Assembly (NCBI GenBank): GCA_900552645.1
Contig: USAN01000003.1
Coordinates: 1-64,000, forward strand
Length of the DNA stretch: 64,000 bases
Source: an uncultured Bacteroides sp.
GTDB lineage: Bacteria > Bacteroidota > Bacteroidia > Bacteroidales > Bacteroidaceae
Direction: 5' to 3'
Shown here: in pieces, positions 1 through 8,612 of the stretch
Position numbering within the stretch: the first letter of the stretch is position 1
Layout: each line of letters opens with the position of its first letter
Translations under genes and position numbers: made by a program
The notes under the pieces: model-generated
What the model was told of the DNA's origin: nothing
The model's input: only the letters and a program-made list of their open reading frames with translations
The model's database searches: none

Positions 1-52
1 ATATAAAAAATCATCCCTGACGCAATATTGCGTCAGGGATGATTTTTTATAT
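1..52. terminator. Perfect palindromic terminator
   Basis: The first 52 bases are a perfect inverted repeat: bases 1-26 are the exact reverse complement of 27-52. The GC-rich centre is flanked by A and T runs, so the hairpin would work as an intrinsic terminator in either direction. It most likely ends a gene that lies outside the window to the left. Bases 53-215 hold only the leader of the next gene, with a TAnnTTTG-type box (TAATTTTG) at 192-199. Confidence 0.85.
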
Positions 53-215
53 GTAGCAGACAACAAATACAAAAATTAAATCTGACAAAACAACAGTCCA
101 TACCCCTATGCTTTATCTTTATTAAACCTATTTTAAGAGAAATAGGACATTTTATCCTCCAATCGTGTTTTTTAAAGAGTTATAATTAGTATAATTTTGT
201 ATCAAACTTCACGAA

Positions 216-1025
216 ATGAAAAAAACATACTTAACTTTAACTTTACTGCTCGCATTATTAAGCAGTTGCAATATGTTCGAGACTCATCCTTACGATGCCA
301 ATATAACCGGCGAGCAAGGTCTGACTAAAAAGAATTGTGCTCTTATAGAAAATAATCTTAAGGATAGAAAAGAGATAAAGTTTGCTTTTTTAAGCGATAC
401 ACAAAGATGGTACGACGATACCCAGGATGCAGTAAAAGCAATTAATGCTAGCGGAGATATAGACTTTGTGCTACATGGCGGCGACCAGAGTGACTTTGGT
501 GCAACAAAGGAATTCTTGTGGATGCGAGACATTATGAACAACTTTAAAATGCCATGGGTAGCCGTAATAGGCAACCATGACTGTCTTGGTACTGGTAGAG
601 ATGTTTACAGAAGAGTGTACGGCGATAGCAATTTTGCATTCACTGCAGGCAATATAAGATTTATATGCCTCAACACCAATGCAATGGAATACGACTATTC
701 TAATCCAATACCCGACTTTAAATTCATAAAAAACGAACTCGATTCGATAAGGAATAACACCGACATCGAAAAGACAGTTTTCCTTATGCACGTAAAGCCA
801 ACAGAATTTATATTCAACAATAACGTTGCCGATATATTTCAAGAGTATGTACGCCGTTTTCCTAACGTACAATTCTGTCTTTACGGTCATGAACATCAGC
901 TCACTGTAGACGATCTTTTTAAAGACGGAATAATATACTATCAGTGTCCCAATATAAAGAAGCGCATATATTTAGTATTTACAATTAAAGAAAATGGATA
1001 TGATTACGAAGTTGTCAACTATTAA
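216..1025 (+). CDS. Calcineurin-like metallophosphoesterase lipoprotein
   Basis: 269 residues. The N-terminus is a lipoprotein signal with Cys18 as the lipidated residue (LLSSC). Metallophosphoesterase motifs follow in the expected order: SDTQ (60-63), GGDQSDFG (88-95), GNHD (119-122), MHVKP (191-195) and GHEHQ (224-228). These match the dinuclear metal site of the calcineurin-like superfamily, except that the first motif has Gln where most members have His (D-x-H). The protein is expected to be membrane-anchored and to hydrolyse a phosphate mono- or diester; the substrate cannot be told from sequence. A TAATTTTG box at 192-199 places transcription start only about 10 bases ahead of the ATG. 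The 3' end overlaps the next gene by 32 bases, so the two are probably translated together. Confidence 0.85.
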   Translation: MKKTYLTLTLLLALLSSCNMFETHPYDANITGEQGLTKKNCALIENNLKDRKEIKFAFLSDTQRWYDDTQDAVKAINASGDIDFVLHGGDQSDFGATKEFLWMRDIMNNFKMPWVAVIGNHDCLGTGRDVYRRVYGDSNFAFTAGNIRFICLNTNAMEYDYSNPIPDFKFIKNELDSIRNNTDIEKTVFLMHVKPTEFIFNNNVADIFQEYVRRFPNVQFCLYGHEHQLTVDDLFKDGIIYYQCPNIKKRIYLVFTIKENGYDYEVVNY

Positions 1026-1698
1026 GAAAACACTTATTATATGCGGATTGACATTAGGAATAGAAAACGCAATGGCACAACAGGACAGCGTAATAATCAA
1101 TGACAATACCGTTACACAAATATCTTCTCATTCTGATAAATACGACAAGCGAGTACATCGTTACCGAAGTGCATGGGAGTCGTTGATTCCAACCCATTTC
1201 AAACTTCAATATGCAGGTGGCATGGGACTACTGTCGGCAGGTATAGGATGGGACTACGGGAAGAGAGCTCAATGGGAAACCGATCTTTTGGTAGGATTCA
1301 TTCCACGCTACTCGTCAGAACATTTCAAGATGACAATGACCCTTAAGCAAACTTACATACCATGGAGTATATCACTAAGCAAACGATACTCGTTAGAACC
1401 CCTTGAATGCGGAGTTTATTTCAATACAGTATTCAGCGATGACTTCTGGACCGAAGAGCCCGATCGTTATCCCAAAGGATATTACGGATTCTCTACCAGA
1501 ATAAGGTCACATGCTTTTGTAGGACAACGATTAAAAATTGAAATACCCGAGAAGAAACGAATCTCATCAAAAAGCATAACACTGTTCTACGAAATAAGTA
1601 CGTGCGATCTATATGTTGTTAGTGCCATACAGAACAGTTATTTGAAACCCGACGACTATTTACGTCTCTCATTTGGTCTTAAACTCCAGATATTCTAA
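994..1698 (+). CDS. Hypothetical envelope protein, coupled to phosphoesterase
   Basis: 234 residues that I do not recognise. Residues about 10-28 form a hydrophobic segment ending in AMAQQ, a plausible signal peptide with cleavage after Ala. The rest is rich in aromatic residues and short alternating polar/hydrophobic stretches (for example around YAGGMGLLSAG), and the last residue is Phe, which suits a small outer-membrane beta-barrel. The ATG at 994 overlaps the upstream phosphoesterase by 32 bases; a second ATG at 1000 is equally possible. The overlap implies co-expression, so the pair may act on the same envelope substrate, but this is inference. No terminator is evident in the 235-base gap that follows. 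Confidence 0.7.
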   Translation: MDMITKLSTIKKTLIICGLTLGIENAMAQQDSVIINDNTVTQISSHSDKYDKRVHRYRSAWESLIPTHFKLQYAGGMGLLSAGIGWDYGKRAQWETDLLVGFIPRYSSEHFKMTMTLKQTYIPWSISLSKRYSLEPLECGVYFNTVFSDDFWTEEPDRYPKGYYGFSTRIRSHAFVGQRLKIEIPEKKRISSKSITLFYEISTCDLYVVSAIQNSYLKPDDYLRLSFGLKLQIF

Positions 1699-1933
1699 GA
1701 TTAAATATCAGTTTTTCCGTTTTTTCATTATTTTTGAGCATCTTTTAAAATTGTTTTGAATTTATAGTATACCATTTGACATAAGTTTTGAATTACATTT
1801 CGCCTGTTTTTATACAGAAAAAGAAATAAATACTGCCCGAAACAAGCAGAAATGATTCAAAAACAGATGGGATAACAGACAATAATCAAAACTACTATTT
1901 AGATAAATTAAAATTTTGAAAATATAGAAAAAC

Positions 1934-3931
1934 ATGGAATCCAAACAAGAAAATCCGGTCGGACTGCCCGATAATGCATTCCGACCTCTAAATGAGGGCG
2001 AAGAGTATCACCCCATCCTATCACCAAGCAAAAACTATCCCGAAGTTACACCATGGTCCATATTATGGGGACTAGCCATGGCAGTTCTATTCTCGGCAGC
2101 AGCAGCGTACCTGGGACTGAAAGTGGGACAAGTATTCGAAGCTGCAATTCCTATTGCCATAATAGCAGTAGGCGTATCCGGAGCCGCGAAAAGAAAGAAC
2201 TCACTAGGCGAAAACGTTATAATACAATCCATAGGCGGATGTTCGGGAGTAATAGTGGCAGGCGCAATTTTCACACTTCCTGCACTATATATATTACAGG
2301 AAAAGTATCCCGAAATGACAGTCTCATTCTTCGAAATGTTCATGAGTTCATTACTGGGCGGTATACTTGGAATTCTATTTCTTATTCCATTCCGCAAATA
2401 TTTTGTAAAGGAGCGTCATGGCGAATTTCCTTTTCCCGAAGCTACTGCAAGTACTCAGGTATTGATTTCGGGCGAGAAAAGCGGAAGTCAGGCCAAGCCT
2501 CTCCTATTTGCAGGACTAATAGGTGGTATATACGATTTCATTGTGGCTACCTTTGGATGGTGGAACGAGAACTTTACCAGTCGTTTTTGCGATTGGGGAA
2601 ACATTATGGCCGACAAGGCTAAAGTTGTGTTTAAGCTTAATACCGGCGCTGCTGTATTGGGATTGGGTTATATTATAGGACTGAAATATGCCGCAATAAT
2701 CTGTGCCGGATCTGTAGCAGTGTGGTTCTTGATTATACCGGGTATATCACTTATTTGGGGCGATACGGTACTTAATGCATGGAACCCTACAATTACACAA
2801 CTTGTAGGCGATATGTCGCCCGAAGTAATATTCAAGGAATATGCAAAGAGCATCGGTATAGGCGGTATAGCAATGGCCGGAATAATAGGAATTGTAAGAT
2901 CGTGGAGCATAATAAAAAGTGCGGTAGGACTAGCAGCAACCGAAATGAAGGGCAACCGTGCCGAAGCAGGCGAACTACGTACTCAGCGAGATATCCCTAT
3001 GAAAATAATTGCTTTCGGATCAATATTTACAATACTTCTTATTCTTCTCTTCTTCTTCTTCGATGTAATGCATGGAAATGTAGTACACACTATAGTAGCA
3101 ATACTTTTGGTTGCAATCATAGCATTCTTGTTTACTACAGTTGCTGCCAACGCCATAGCGATAGTAGGTACAAATCCTGTATCGGGAATGACACTGATGA
3201 CTCTTATTCTGGCATCTGTTGTAATGGTAGCGGTAGGCTTGAACGGCACTACCGGTATGGTAGCAGCACTTATAATGGGCGGCGTGGTATGTACTGCACT
3301 ATCAATGGCAGGAGGTTTTATAACAGACCTTAAAATTGGTTACTGGATAGGTAGTACACCTGCAAAACAAGAGCGCTGGAAGTTTCTGGGTACACTAGTA
3401 TCGGCCGCTACCGTTGGAGTAGTTATAATGATATTGAACGATACATATGGATTCTCATCAGGCTCATTGGCAGCCCCACAGGCTAATGCCATGGCTGCTG
3501 TAATAGATCCACTTATGAACGGAGTAGGCGCACCATGGTTGCTATATGGCATAGGCGCGGCAATAGCACTTATACTTACCTTCTTAAAGGTACCGGCACT
3601 GGCATTTGCACTCGGTATGTTCATTCCTTTGGAACTAAATCTCCCTCTTTTGGTAGGAGGCCTTATAAACTGGTATGTAACTACACGCAGTACCGATGCC
3701 GAAATAAACAAAGAACGTGGTGAAAAAGGAACTCTCCTGGCATCGGGCTTCATTGCAGGCGGTGCGCTTATGGGAGTAGTAAGCGCGGCATTGAGATTTG
3801 GCGGAATAAATCTTATGAATGAAGAATGGGTAGCTCAACCTATGAGCGAAATAGTTTCACTAATAGCATATACTCTTCTTATAGTTTATCTGATAAAGGC
3901 AAGCATGAACATTAAAGAGAATAAATTATAG
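1934..3931 (+). CDS. OPT family oligopeptide transporter
   Basis: 665 residues with some 14-16 hydrophobic segments. The arrangement matches bacterial OPT family proteins: a short polar N-terminus (PLNEGEEYHPI), then TPWSILWGLAMAVLFSAAAA, and the conserved sequence FPEATAST near residue 166, where OPT proteins have a P-F-P-x-A-x-A-x-x-x-L-type signature. Bacterial members are proposed to import short peptides or metal complexes using the proton gradient; the substrate here is unknown. It is flanked by a 235-base gap and a 100-base gap, so it is probably monocistronic. Length and hydropathy fit the family with no sign of truncation. Confidence 0.9.
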   Translation: MESKQENPVGLPDNAFRPLNEGEEYHPILSPSKNYPEVTPWSILWGLAMAVLFSAAAAYLGLKVGQVFEAAIPIAIIAVGVSGAAKRKNSLGENVIIQSIGGCSGVIVAGAIFTLPALYILQEKYPEMTVSFFEMFMSSLLGGILGILFLIPFRKYFVKERHGEFPFPEATASTQVLISGEKSGSQAKPLLFAGLIGGIYDFIVATFGWWNENFTSRFCDWGNIMADKAKVVFKLNTGAAVLGLGYIIGLKYAAIICAGSVAVWFLIIPGISLIWGDTVLNAWNPTITQLVGDMSPEVIFKEYAKSIGIGGIAMAGIIGIVRSWSIIKSAVGLAATEMKGNRAEAGELRTQRDIPMKIIAFGSIFTILLILLFFFFDVMHGNVVHTIVAILLVAIIAFLFTTVAANAIAIVGTNPVSGMTLMTLILASVVMVAVGLNGTTGMVAALIMGGVVCTALSMAGGFITDLKIGYWIGSTPAKQERWKFLGTLVSAATVGVVIMILNDTYGFSSGSLAAPQANAMAAVIDPLMNGVGAPWLLYGIGAAIALILTFLKVPALAFALGMFIPLELNLPLLVGGLINWYVTTRSTDAEINKERGEKGTLLASGFIAGGALMGVVSAALRFGGINLMNEEWVAQPMSEIVSLIAYTLLIVYLIKASMNIKENKL

Positions 3932-4031
3932 ACCTTCTATATTTGTTAGTAGCTATCTTTTTAACGGAAGTAGCTACTAAACTCTTTGAAATTGAAACTA
4001 TGAAGAAATGTGAAACGTAAATTAATATACA

Positions 4032-4877
4032 ATGAAAAAATTACTATTTATTATTCTAACTGTAATATCTACGGGTATGTATGCACAGAAGCCGATAATC
4101 ATTAAGCTATGGCCAAACGGTGCTCCAAACAGCAACGGTATAACAACTACCGAAAAAGAAGTAAGTCCAAACAGAATAAGTGACGTTACAGATCCTGAGT
4201 TAATAATATTCCCTGCATCAAAACCAAACGGTCAAGCTATTATTGCCTGTCCCGGTGGTGGCTATGGCCGACTGGCTATGGATCATGAAGGACTGGACAT
4301 GGCACAGTGGTTCAATTCGCAGGGCATAACATATGCAGTATTGAAATACCGCATGCCCAATGGTAATAACGAAGTACCATTAAGTGATGCCCATCAAGCT
4401 ATAAAGATTATGCGTGCACACGAAGGCGAATGGAAATTCAACAAGCTTGGAATAATGGGATCATCGGCAGGCGGACATCTGGCCAGCACAGCTGCCACAC
4501 ACTTCACCAAAGAAACACGCCCCGATTTTCAGATTCTCTTCTATCCTGTAATAAGCATGGATCCTGCACTCACTCATATGGGATCGCACGATAATCTTCT
4601 TGGTAAGAGTCCAAAAACCGAAACAGAGAAATACTTCTCGAACGAACTTCAGGTAACAGCACAAACTCCACCTGCATTCATAATGCACAGCAGCGACGAT
4701 GGTGCAGTACCGGTAGCCAACAGCGTAAACTATTATATGGCTCTTGTAAAGAACAAAGTACCTGCATCACTCCACACCTACCCTGTAGGAGGACATGGAT
4801 GGGGATACAAAGATAGCTTTACATACAAAAGAGAGTGGACAGGCGAACTGGAAAAATGGCTTCGCGAGATTAGATAA
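4032..4877 (+). CDS. Secreted alpha/beta hydrolase, acetylesterase-like
   Basis: 281 residues with a Sec signal peptide (cleavage near YAQ at 17-19). The mature part is an alpha/beta-hydrolase fold: oxyanion motif GGGYG (75-79), nucleophile elbow GSSAGG with Ser145, acid in SDDG (Asp222 or Asp223), and catalytic His255 in GGHGWG. This set matches the carbohydrate-esterase-like enzymes often annotated as acetyl xylan esterase or endo-xylanase B-like in Bacteroidales, which remove acetyl groups from sugars. A periplasmic or surface deacetylase role is likely. No glycan-utilisation genes adjoin it, so the substrate is open. Confidence 0.85.
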   Translation: MKKLLFIILTVISTGMYAQKPIIIKLWPNGAPNSNGITTTEKEVSPNRISDVTDPELIIFPASKPNGQAIIACPGGGYGRLAMDHEGLDMAQWFNSQGITYAVLKYRMPNGNNEVPLSDAHQAIKIMRAHEGEWKFNKLGIMGSSAGGHLASTAATHFTKETRPDFQILFYPVISMDPALTHMGSHDNLLGKSPKTETEKYFSNELQVTAQTPPAFIMHSSDDGAVPVANSVNYYMALVKNKVPASLHTYPVGGHGWGYKDSFTYKREWTGELEKWLREIR

Positions 4878-4912
4878 ATATGTTGAGTTTTTAGAATTTA
4901 TAAGACTAATGT

Positions 4913-4943
4913 TTTGTAATTCAAAAGAAAAAGTCTAACTTTG
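4913..4943 (+). promoter_or_regulatory. rpsP promoter
   Basis: A textbook Bacteroidota promoter: TTTG at 4913-4916, exactly 19 bases, then TAACTTTG at 4936-4943. Transcription should start near 4949, giving a leader of about 56 bases before the rpsP ATG. Confidence 0.85.
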
Positions 4944-5004
4944 CACCCGCTTGTACGAGTTGCAGGCATAAATTCAAATCATTAATTTATAAAAACATTA
5001 AAGA

Positions 5005-5553
5005 ATGGCAACTAAAATTAGATTGCAAAGAAAAGGACGCAAAAGCTATGCGTTCTACTCTATCGTTATCGCTGACGTAAGAGCTCCACGTGATGGTAAA
5101 TTTACTGAAAAAATTGGTACTTACAATCCTAATACCGATCCTGCGACAGTAGATTTGAATTTCGAACGCGCTCTTCATTGGGTAATGTGTGGTGCACAGC
5201 CAACAGATACTGTTCGTAATATTCTTTCTCGTGAAGGTGTTTACATGAAGAAACATTTATTAGGTGGTGTAGCTAAAGGCGCATTCACTGAAGCTGATGC
5301 TGAAGCTAAGTTCGAAGCTTGGAAAAATGACAAACAATCAGGTTTGGCTACTTTGAAAGCTAAACAAGACGAAGCTAAGAAAGCTGATGCTAAAGCTCGT
5401 TTAGAAGCTGAAAAGAAAGTAAACGAAGAAATAGCTAAGAAAGTAGCTGAAAAGAAAGCTACTGAAGCTGCTGCTAACGCTGAAGCTGAAGCTCCTGCTA
5501 CTGAGGAAGCTCCTGCTACTGAAGCAACTGAAGCTCCTGCTGCTGAAGCATAA
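5005..5553 (+). CDS. rpsP: 30S ribosomal protein S16, extended C-terminus
   Basis: 182 residues. The first 85 or so are a standard S16 (MATKIRLQRKGRKSYAFYSI, then YNPNTDPA and an LHWVMCGAQPTDTVRNIL segment) that binds 16S rRNA and supports assembly of the small subunit. The remaining 95 residues are a low-complexity tail of Ala, Lys and Glu: a charged helix-forming stretch followed by repeats built on EAPAT. Bacteroidota S16 proteins commonly have such an extension, while most bacterial S16 proteins are 80-90 residues. The gene has its own strong promoter and a strong terminator and stands alone, unlike the rpsP-rimM-trmD-rplS cluster of proteobacteria. Confidence 0.95.
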   Translation: MATKIRLQRKGRKSYAFYSIVIADVRAPRDGKFTEKIGTYNPNTDPATVDLNFERALHWVMCGAQPTDTVRNILSREGVYMKKHLLGGVAKGAFTEADAEAKFEAWKNDKQSGLATLKAKQDEAKKADAKARLEAEKKVNEEIAKKVAEKKATEAAANAEAEAPATEEAPATEATEAPAAEA

Positions 5554-5591
5554 GCTCAACTTATTATCGTTATCTCAAACAAACAAACAGG

Positions 5592-5630
5592 AAAAACTCC
5601 TGCAGTTATTGCAACTGCAGGAGTTTTTTT
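5592..5630 (+). terminator. rpsP terminator
   Basis: A perfect 12-bp stem (5596-5607 with 5613-5624) and a five-base loop is followed by a T run to 5630. It lies 40 bases after the rpsP stop. Bases 5631-5778 contain nothing else that I recognise. Confidence 0.9.
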
Positions 5631-5778
5631 CTTTATGACTCATTATAATAGCCAGTTACCTTATCTTATCCCCCATCTTTAAAACCATAGAAAAGAGAAT
5701 ACTTGAAATGACTCTCGATAAAGCTTATCTATAAATTACAAATAAGAGAAAGATTGAAATTTAATACAATAGATATAA

Positions 5779-7218
5779 TCATTTTAATCTCAACCCTGTA
5801 ATAATAGGATTATGATCAGAGTAACGATAAGGATCGGGATTATAATACGTAGTATACTGATACTCGAAATATGAAGGCTCGGATGCATTTATATCCCAAG
5901 GAGCAGCACCTGTTACCTGATTGGTAAGAGTGGATGAGCTAAGTGAATGATCAAGGTATCCCACCTCTCCGTTATATAAGTAACTCCATCTATCGGCCGA
6001 GTACTTCTTCAATTCATTGGTATATCCAGATGTAGTGAATATCTTTATAGGATCCTCCATAGAGTAACTGTTAAGATCGCCCAGTACAAGCACGTCATTA
6101 TCTCCATAATATGCCTTTAAGCGTTCATATGTAGATACGCAATCCTTAGCTTCCTGTACACGTTTGGCATTAAACTGTGACTGTCCATCATTCTGATCCT
6201 TGTCACTTCCAGTTGCATTACTACCCGCCTTAGACTTGAAATGGTTCATTGCTACAATAACACGAGCACCGTTATCCTTTAGTTCGAAGCACTGCACCAC
6301 ATGTCGAAGTTTAAGGTAAGTGCCATCATAACTTTTGCAATCAAGATACGTCTTTACCTTATCAGAGTTATATATAAATACGTTCTTGGTATATGTAGAT
6401 ATCTTAGTATCTCCTGTATCTATAACTTTATATTTTTGCGTAGTACTATTTACAGCATCATTAAGAGCATTTGCCAGTTCTTGTGGTGAATAGTTACCCT
6501 CTTCTATCTCGCAGATAGCATACACATCGGCATCAATCATTTTCATTGCCTCTACTATCTTAGTACGCTGACGCAGGAAAGCTTCCTTACTCTTTGCTCC
6601 ATTGCTGCTACCCCATGCACTTGGGGAGGCCATATAATATTCCAGATTCATGCTTGCAAGCTTCATATTATAATTACCTACATTGGGCAATTGCGGACGC
6701 TCATTGTTATCTACTTCGGGTTGCTGAGTAAGAGTAAGAGCATACTTACCTCCTATTACCGACAGCTTACCCTTAAGCTTGGTAAAAGACGCTCCTATCC
6801 TAAGCGTTCCTGTAAATGGGTTTATTAGTTTGTAATTACCTGGAATAATGACAAGGCGATCTTCTATATTCGAATTAAGAAGAGCCGAATAATCGTTGCT
6901 GGCAGGCAAGACCACCTCGGTAGGTACATTAAGCACCTTAGACGAAAGAGTTACGTTTCCAGTAGGCGATGTTCTGTAAGATGTAGTAACGAACATTTCA
7001 TTCTTTATGATTATCTCTTTCCCTTTCAAGGAATCGACCACTTCCGAAGGGAAAATATATGCCTTTTCTTCGGCATCTCCAGGAATATCCGGATTTGAAG
7101 GTTCTTCGGGTTGTGATGGCTCTTCGGGTATGACAGGAGTTTCTGGAATATTCTTAGTATCATTTCCACAACTACACAATATAGTAAGTAGAATAATATA
7201 GTGTAATTTAATCTGCAT
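5779..7218 (-). CDS. Secreted endonuclease/exonuclease/phosphatase lipoprotein
   Basis: 479 residues. A lipoprotein signal ends at Cys17, followed by a Pro/Glu-rich linker (about 25-50). Residues about 50-165 form a small beta-rich domain resembling those found ahead of secreted nucleases in Bacteroidota. The rest is an endonuclease/exonuclease/phosphatase fold: MNLEYY with the metal-site Asn, CEIEEG with the catalytic Glu, NHFKSKAG with the His, LGDLNSY with Asp and Asn, and a terminal SDHNPI with the Asp-His pair. All catalytic motifs are present. It is the last gene of an operon headed by a TonB receptor, with 73 bases between it and the preceding lipoprotein. A surface nuclease or phosphodiesterase that releases nucleotides or phosphate for import is the likely role. 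Confidence 0.85.
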   Translation of the reverse strand: MQIKLHYIILLTILCSCGNDTKNIPETPVIPEEPSQPEEPSNPDIPGDAEEKAYIFPSEVVDSLKGKEIIIKNEMFVTTSYRTSPTGNVTLSSKVLNVPTEVVLPASNDYSALLNSNIEDRLVIIPGNYKLINPFTGTLRIGASFTKLKGKLSVIGGKYALTLTQQPEVDNNERPQLPNVGNYNMKLASMNLEYYMASPSAWGSSNGAKSKEAFLRQRTKIVEAMKMIDADVYAICEIEEGNYSPQELANALNDAVNSTTQKYKVIDTGDTKISTYTKNVFIYNSDKVKTYLDCKSYDGTYLKLRHVVQCFELKDNGARVIVAMNHFKSKAGSNATGSDKDQNDGQSQFNAKRVQEAKDCVSTYERLKAYYGDNDVLVLGDLNSYSMEDPIKIFTTSGYTNELKKYSADRWSYLYNGEVGYLDHSLSSSTLTNQVTGAAPWDINASEPSYFEYQYTTYYNPDPYRYSDHNPIITGLRLK

Positions 7219-7291
7219 TTATTATTTTATTTTACAATATTGCCCGGAAGCAAACTCTACTTCCGGACAATCTATTTTATAATATATAGAA

Positions 7292-8599
7292 TTATTCTAT
7301 ATCTAATGATTCTAATTCATATGCAGATTTTTCTTCATTCCATATGACTTTTGCTATTGATGAAGAAGTAGCCGTACTAGTATATATTTTAGATATAACT
7401 TTATAATTTACTACCTGTCCATTATTATAAACCGGAGTAGGATATTTCAATTCAATAAGTTTAACTATACCTAATTTAATCTTCTCAATACAGTAAGCAT
7501 CCATTTCAGCATCTGTATTAAGATCTTTCATATCTCCTTTCACATCATAATATTTTTTACGAGTATAACCCTTTGCATTCCAGTTTGAATATTTTGAACT
7601 AGCTCCATAATAATATTCTCCTTGTCCTACAGCTTGTGTATCAAGATATCCTTCTTCAAAATTTTCAGTCACGTAATCCACTATAAGTTGAAAATCTGCA
7701 GATTCCATGTTCACAGTTTCAAACAATAAGCCAGAAGGTATAGTACGTTTATAAATCCATTCTCCATCTTTGAAATCATATTCGTCCTTTTCTGTATTTA
7801 TTACTGTGTTTTTTTCTACTCTTTCTATCTTAACATTATCAAGCTGCATAGTAGTTGTAACATTATCTGGTTGACCCTCAAAAACAAAAGCTATATAAAT
7901 ATTCTGTCCTGCATATTTACTCAAATCTAATGTTCCAGCAGTCTTTAATGTCCCATATCCTTTAACTGGAGTGACTGGAATATCAAAAGAACTAGTTACA
8001 TCGTTCCAAACTGTATTCTTATATTTAATATTACCAGAATTTCCTGTAAAATTAGTGGAGATAAGAACTTTAAGTACGTTGCCATTATAATTTCCTACAC
8101 ATACATCAAATGATAATTTATCTCCAGTAAGAATATGATTTTTTGGAGAAATAAGCCAACTCTCTACATTTTCCGTCAATTTATATGCTGATAATTCTGT
8201 ATATGTATTACTACTATATACCTTATCATACCATCCTATTCCTGAGAAAGAATAGTTTAACCATCCAGCTATATTAGTAGATTCTTTATCTATAACATTA
8301 CGTTCAAAATCTACACTAAGCACATCACTTTTTTTTACTTCTGATTTCTCTTGTTTATATGAAACTATAGCAAACGAAGAGTTCTCACAAGTATAGTATT
8401 TGCTATTTAACCACGGCACAATTTTATCTTTAGCACTTTCCGACTCTTTGAAAATAACATCTGTATATTCTACATTATATTTAGAGACACCTACAGTTGT
8501 ACCTTCACCTAAACCATCGAAATATTTATCGTTATAATCACATGCCGCAAAGGCACATGTAGCTATAAATAATCCTACTATTTTTTTATATGTATTCAT
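7292..8599 (-). CDS. Surface lipoprotein, choice-of-anchor J-like domain
   Basis: 435 residues. The signal peptide ends in a lipobox-like CAFAAC around residue 20. The central part (about 95-260), with FERN, WLISP near the middle and LDNVKIER at the end, resembles the jelly-roll choice-of-anchor J / DUF5017-type domains of Bacteroidota surface lipoproteins, which bind carbohydrate or protein ligands. The C-terminal 170 residues are not recognised. The gene starts 13 bases after the TonB receptor and is followed by the nuclease, so the three form an operon. It may serve as the substrate-capturing partner of the receptor, as SusD does for SusC, although it is not a SusD homologue. Confidence 0.7.
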   Translation of the reverse strand: MNTYKKIVGLFIATCAFAACDYNDKYFDGLGEGTTVGVSKYNVEYTDVIFKESESAKDKIVPWLNSKYYTCENSSFAIVSYKQEKSEVKKSDVLSVDFERNVIDKESTNIAGWLNYSFSGIGWYDKVYSSNTYTELSAYKLTENVESWLISPKNHILTGDKLSFDVCVGNYNGNVLKVLISTNFTGNSGNIKYKNTVWNDVTSSFDIPVTPVKGYGTLKTAGTLDLSKYAGQNIYIAFVFEGQPDNVTTTMQLDNVKIERVEKNTVINTEKDEYDFKDGEWIYKRTIPSGLLFETVNMESADFQLIVDYVTENFEEGYLDTQAVGQGEYYYGASSKYSNWNAKGYTRKKYYDVKGDMKDLNTDAEMDAYCIEKIKLGIVKLIELKYPTPVYNNGQVVNYKVISKIYTSTATSSSIAKVIWNEEKSAYELESLDIE

Positions 8600-8612
8600 T
8601 ATATACTCTCAA

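Noticed and set aside
471..896. 141-codon open frame antisense to the metallophosphoesterase gene
   Set aside because: No protein family resemblance, and the plus-strand gene has a full set of catalytic motifs and a lipoprotein signal.
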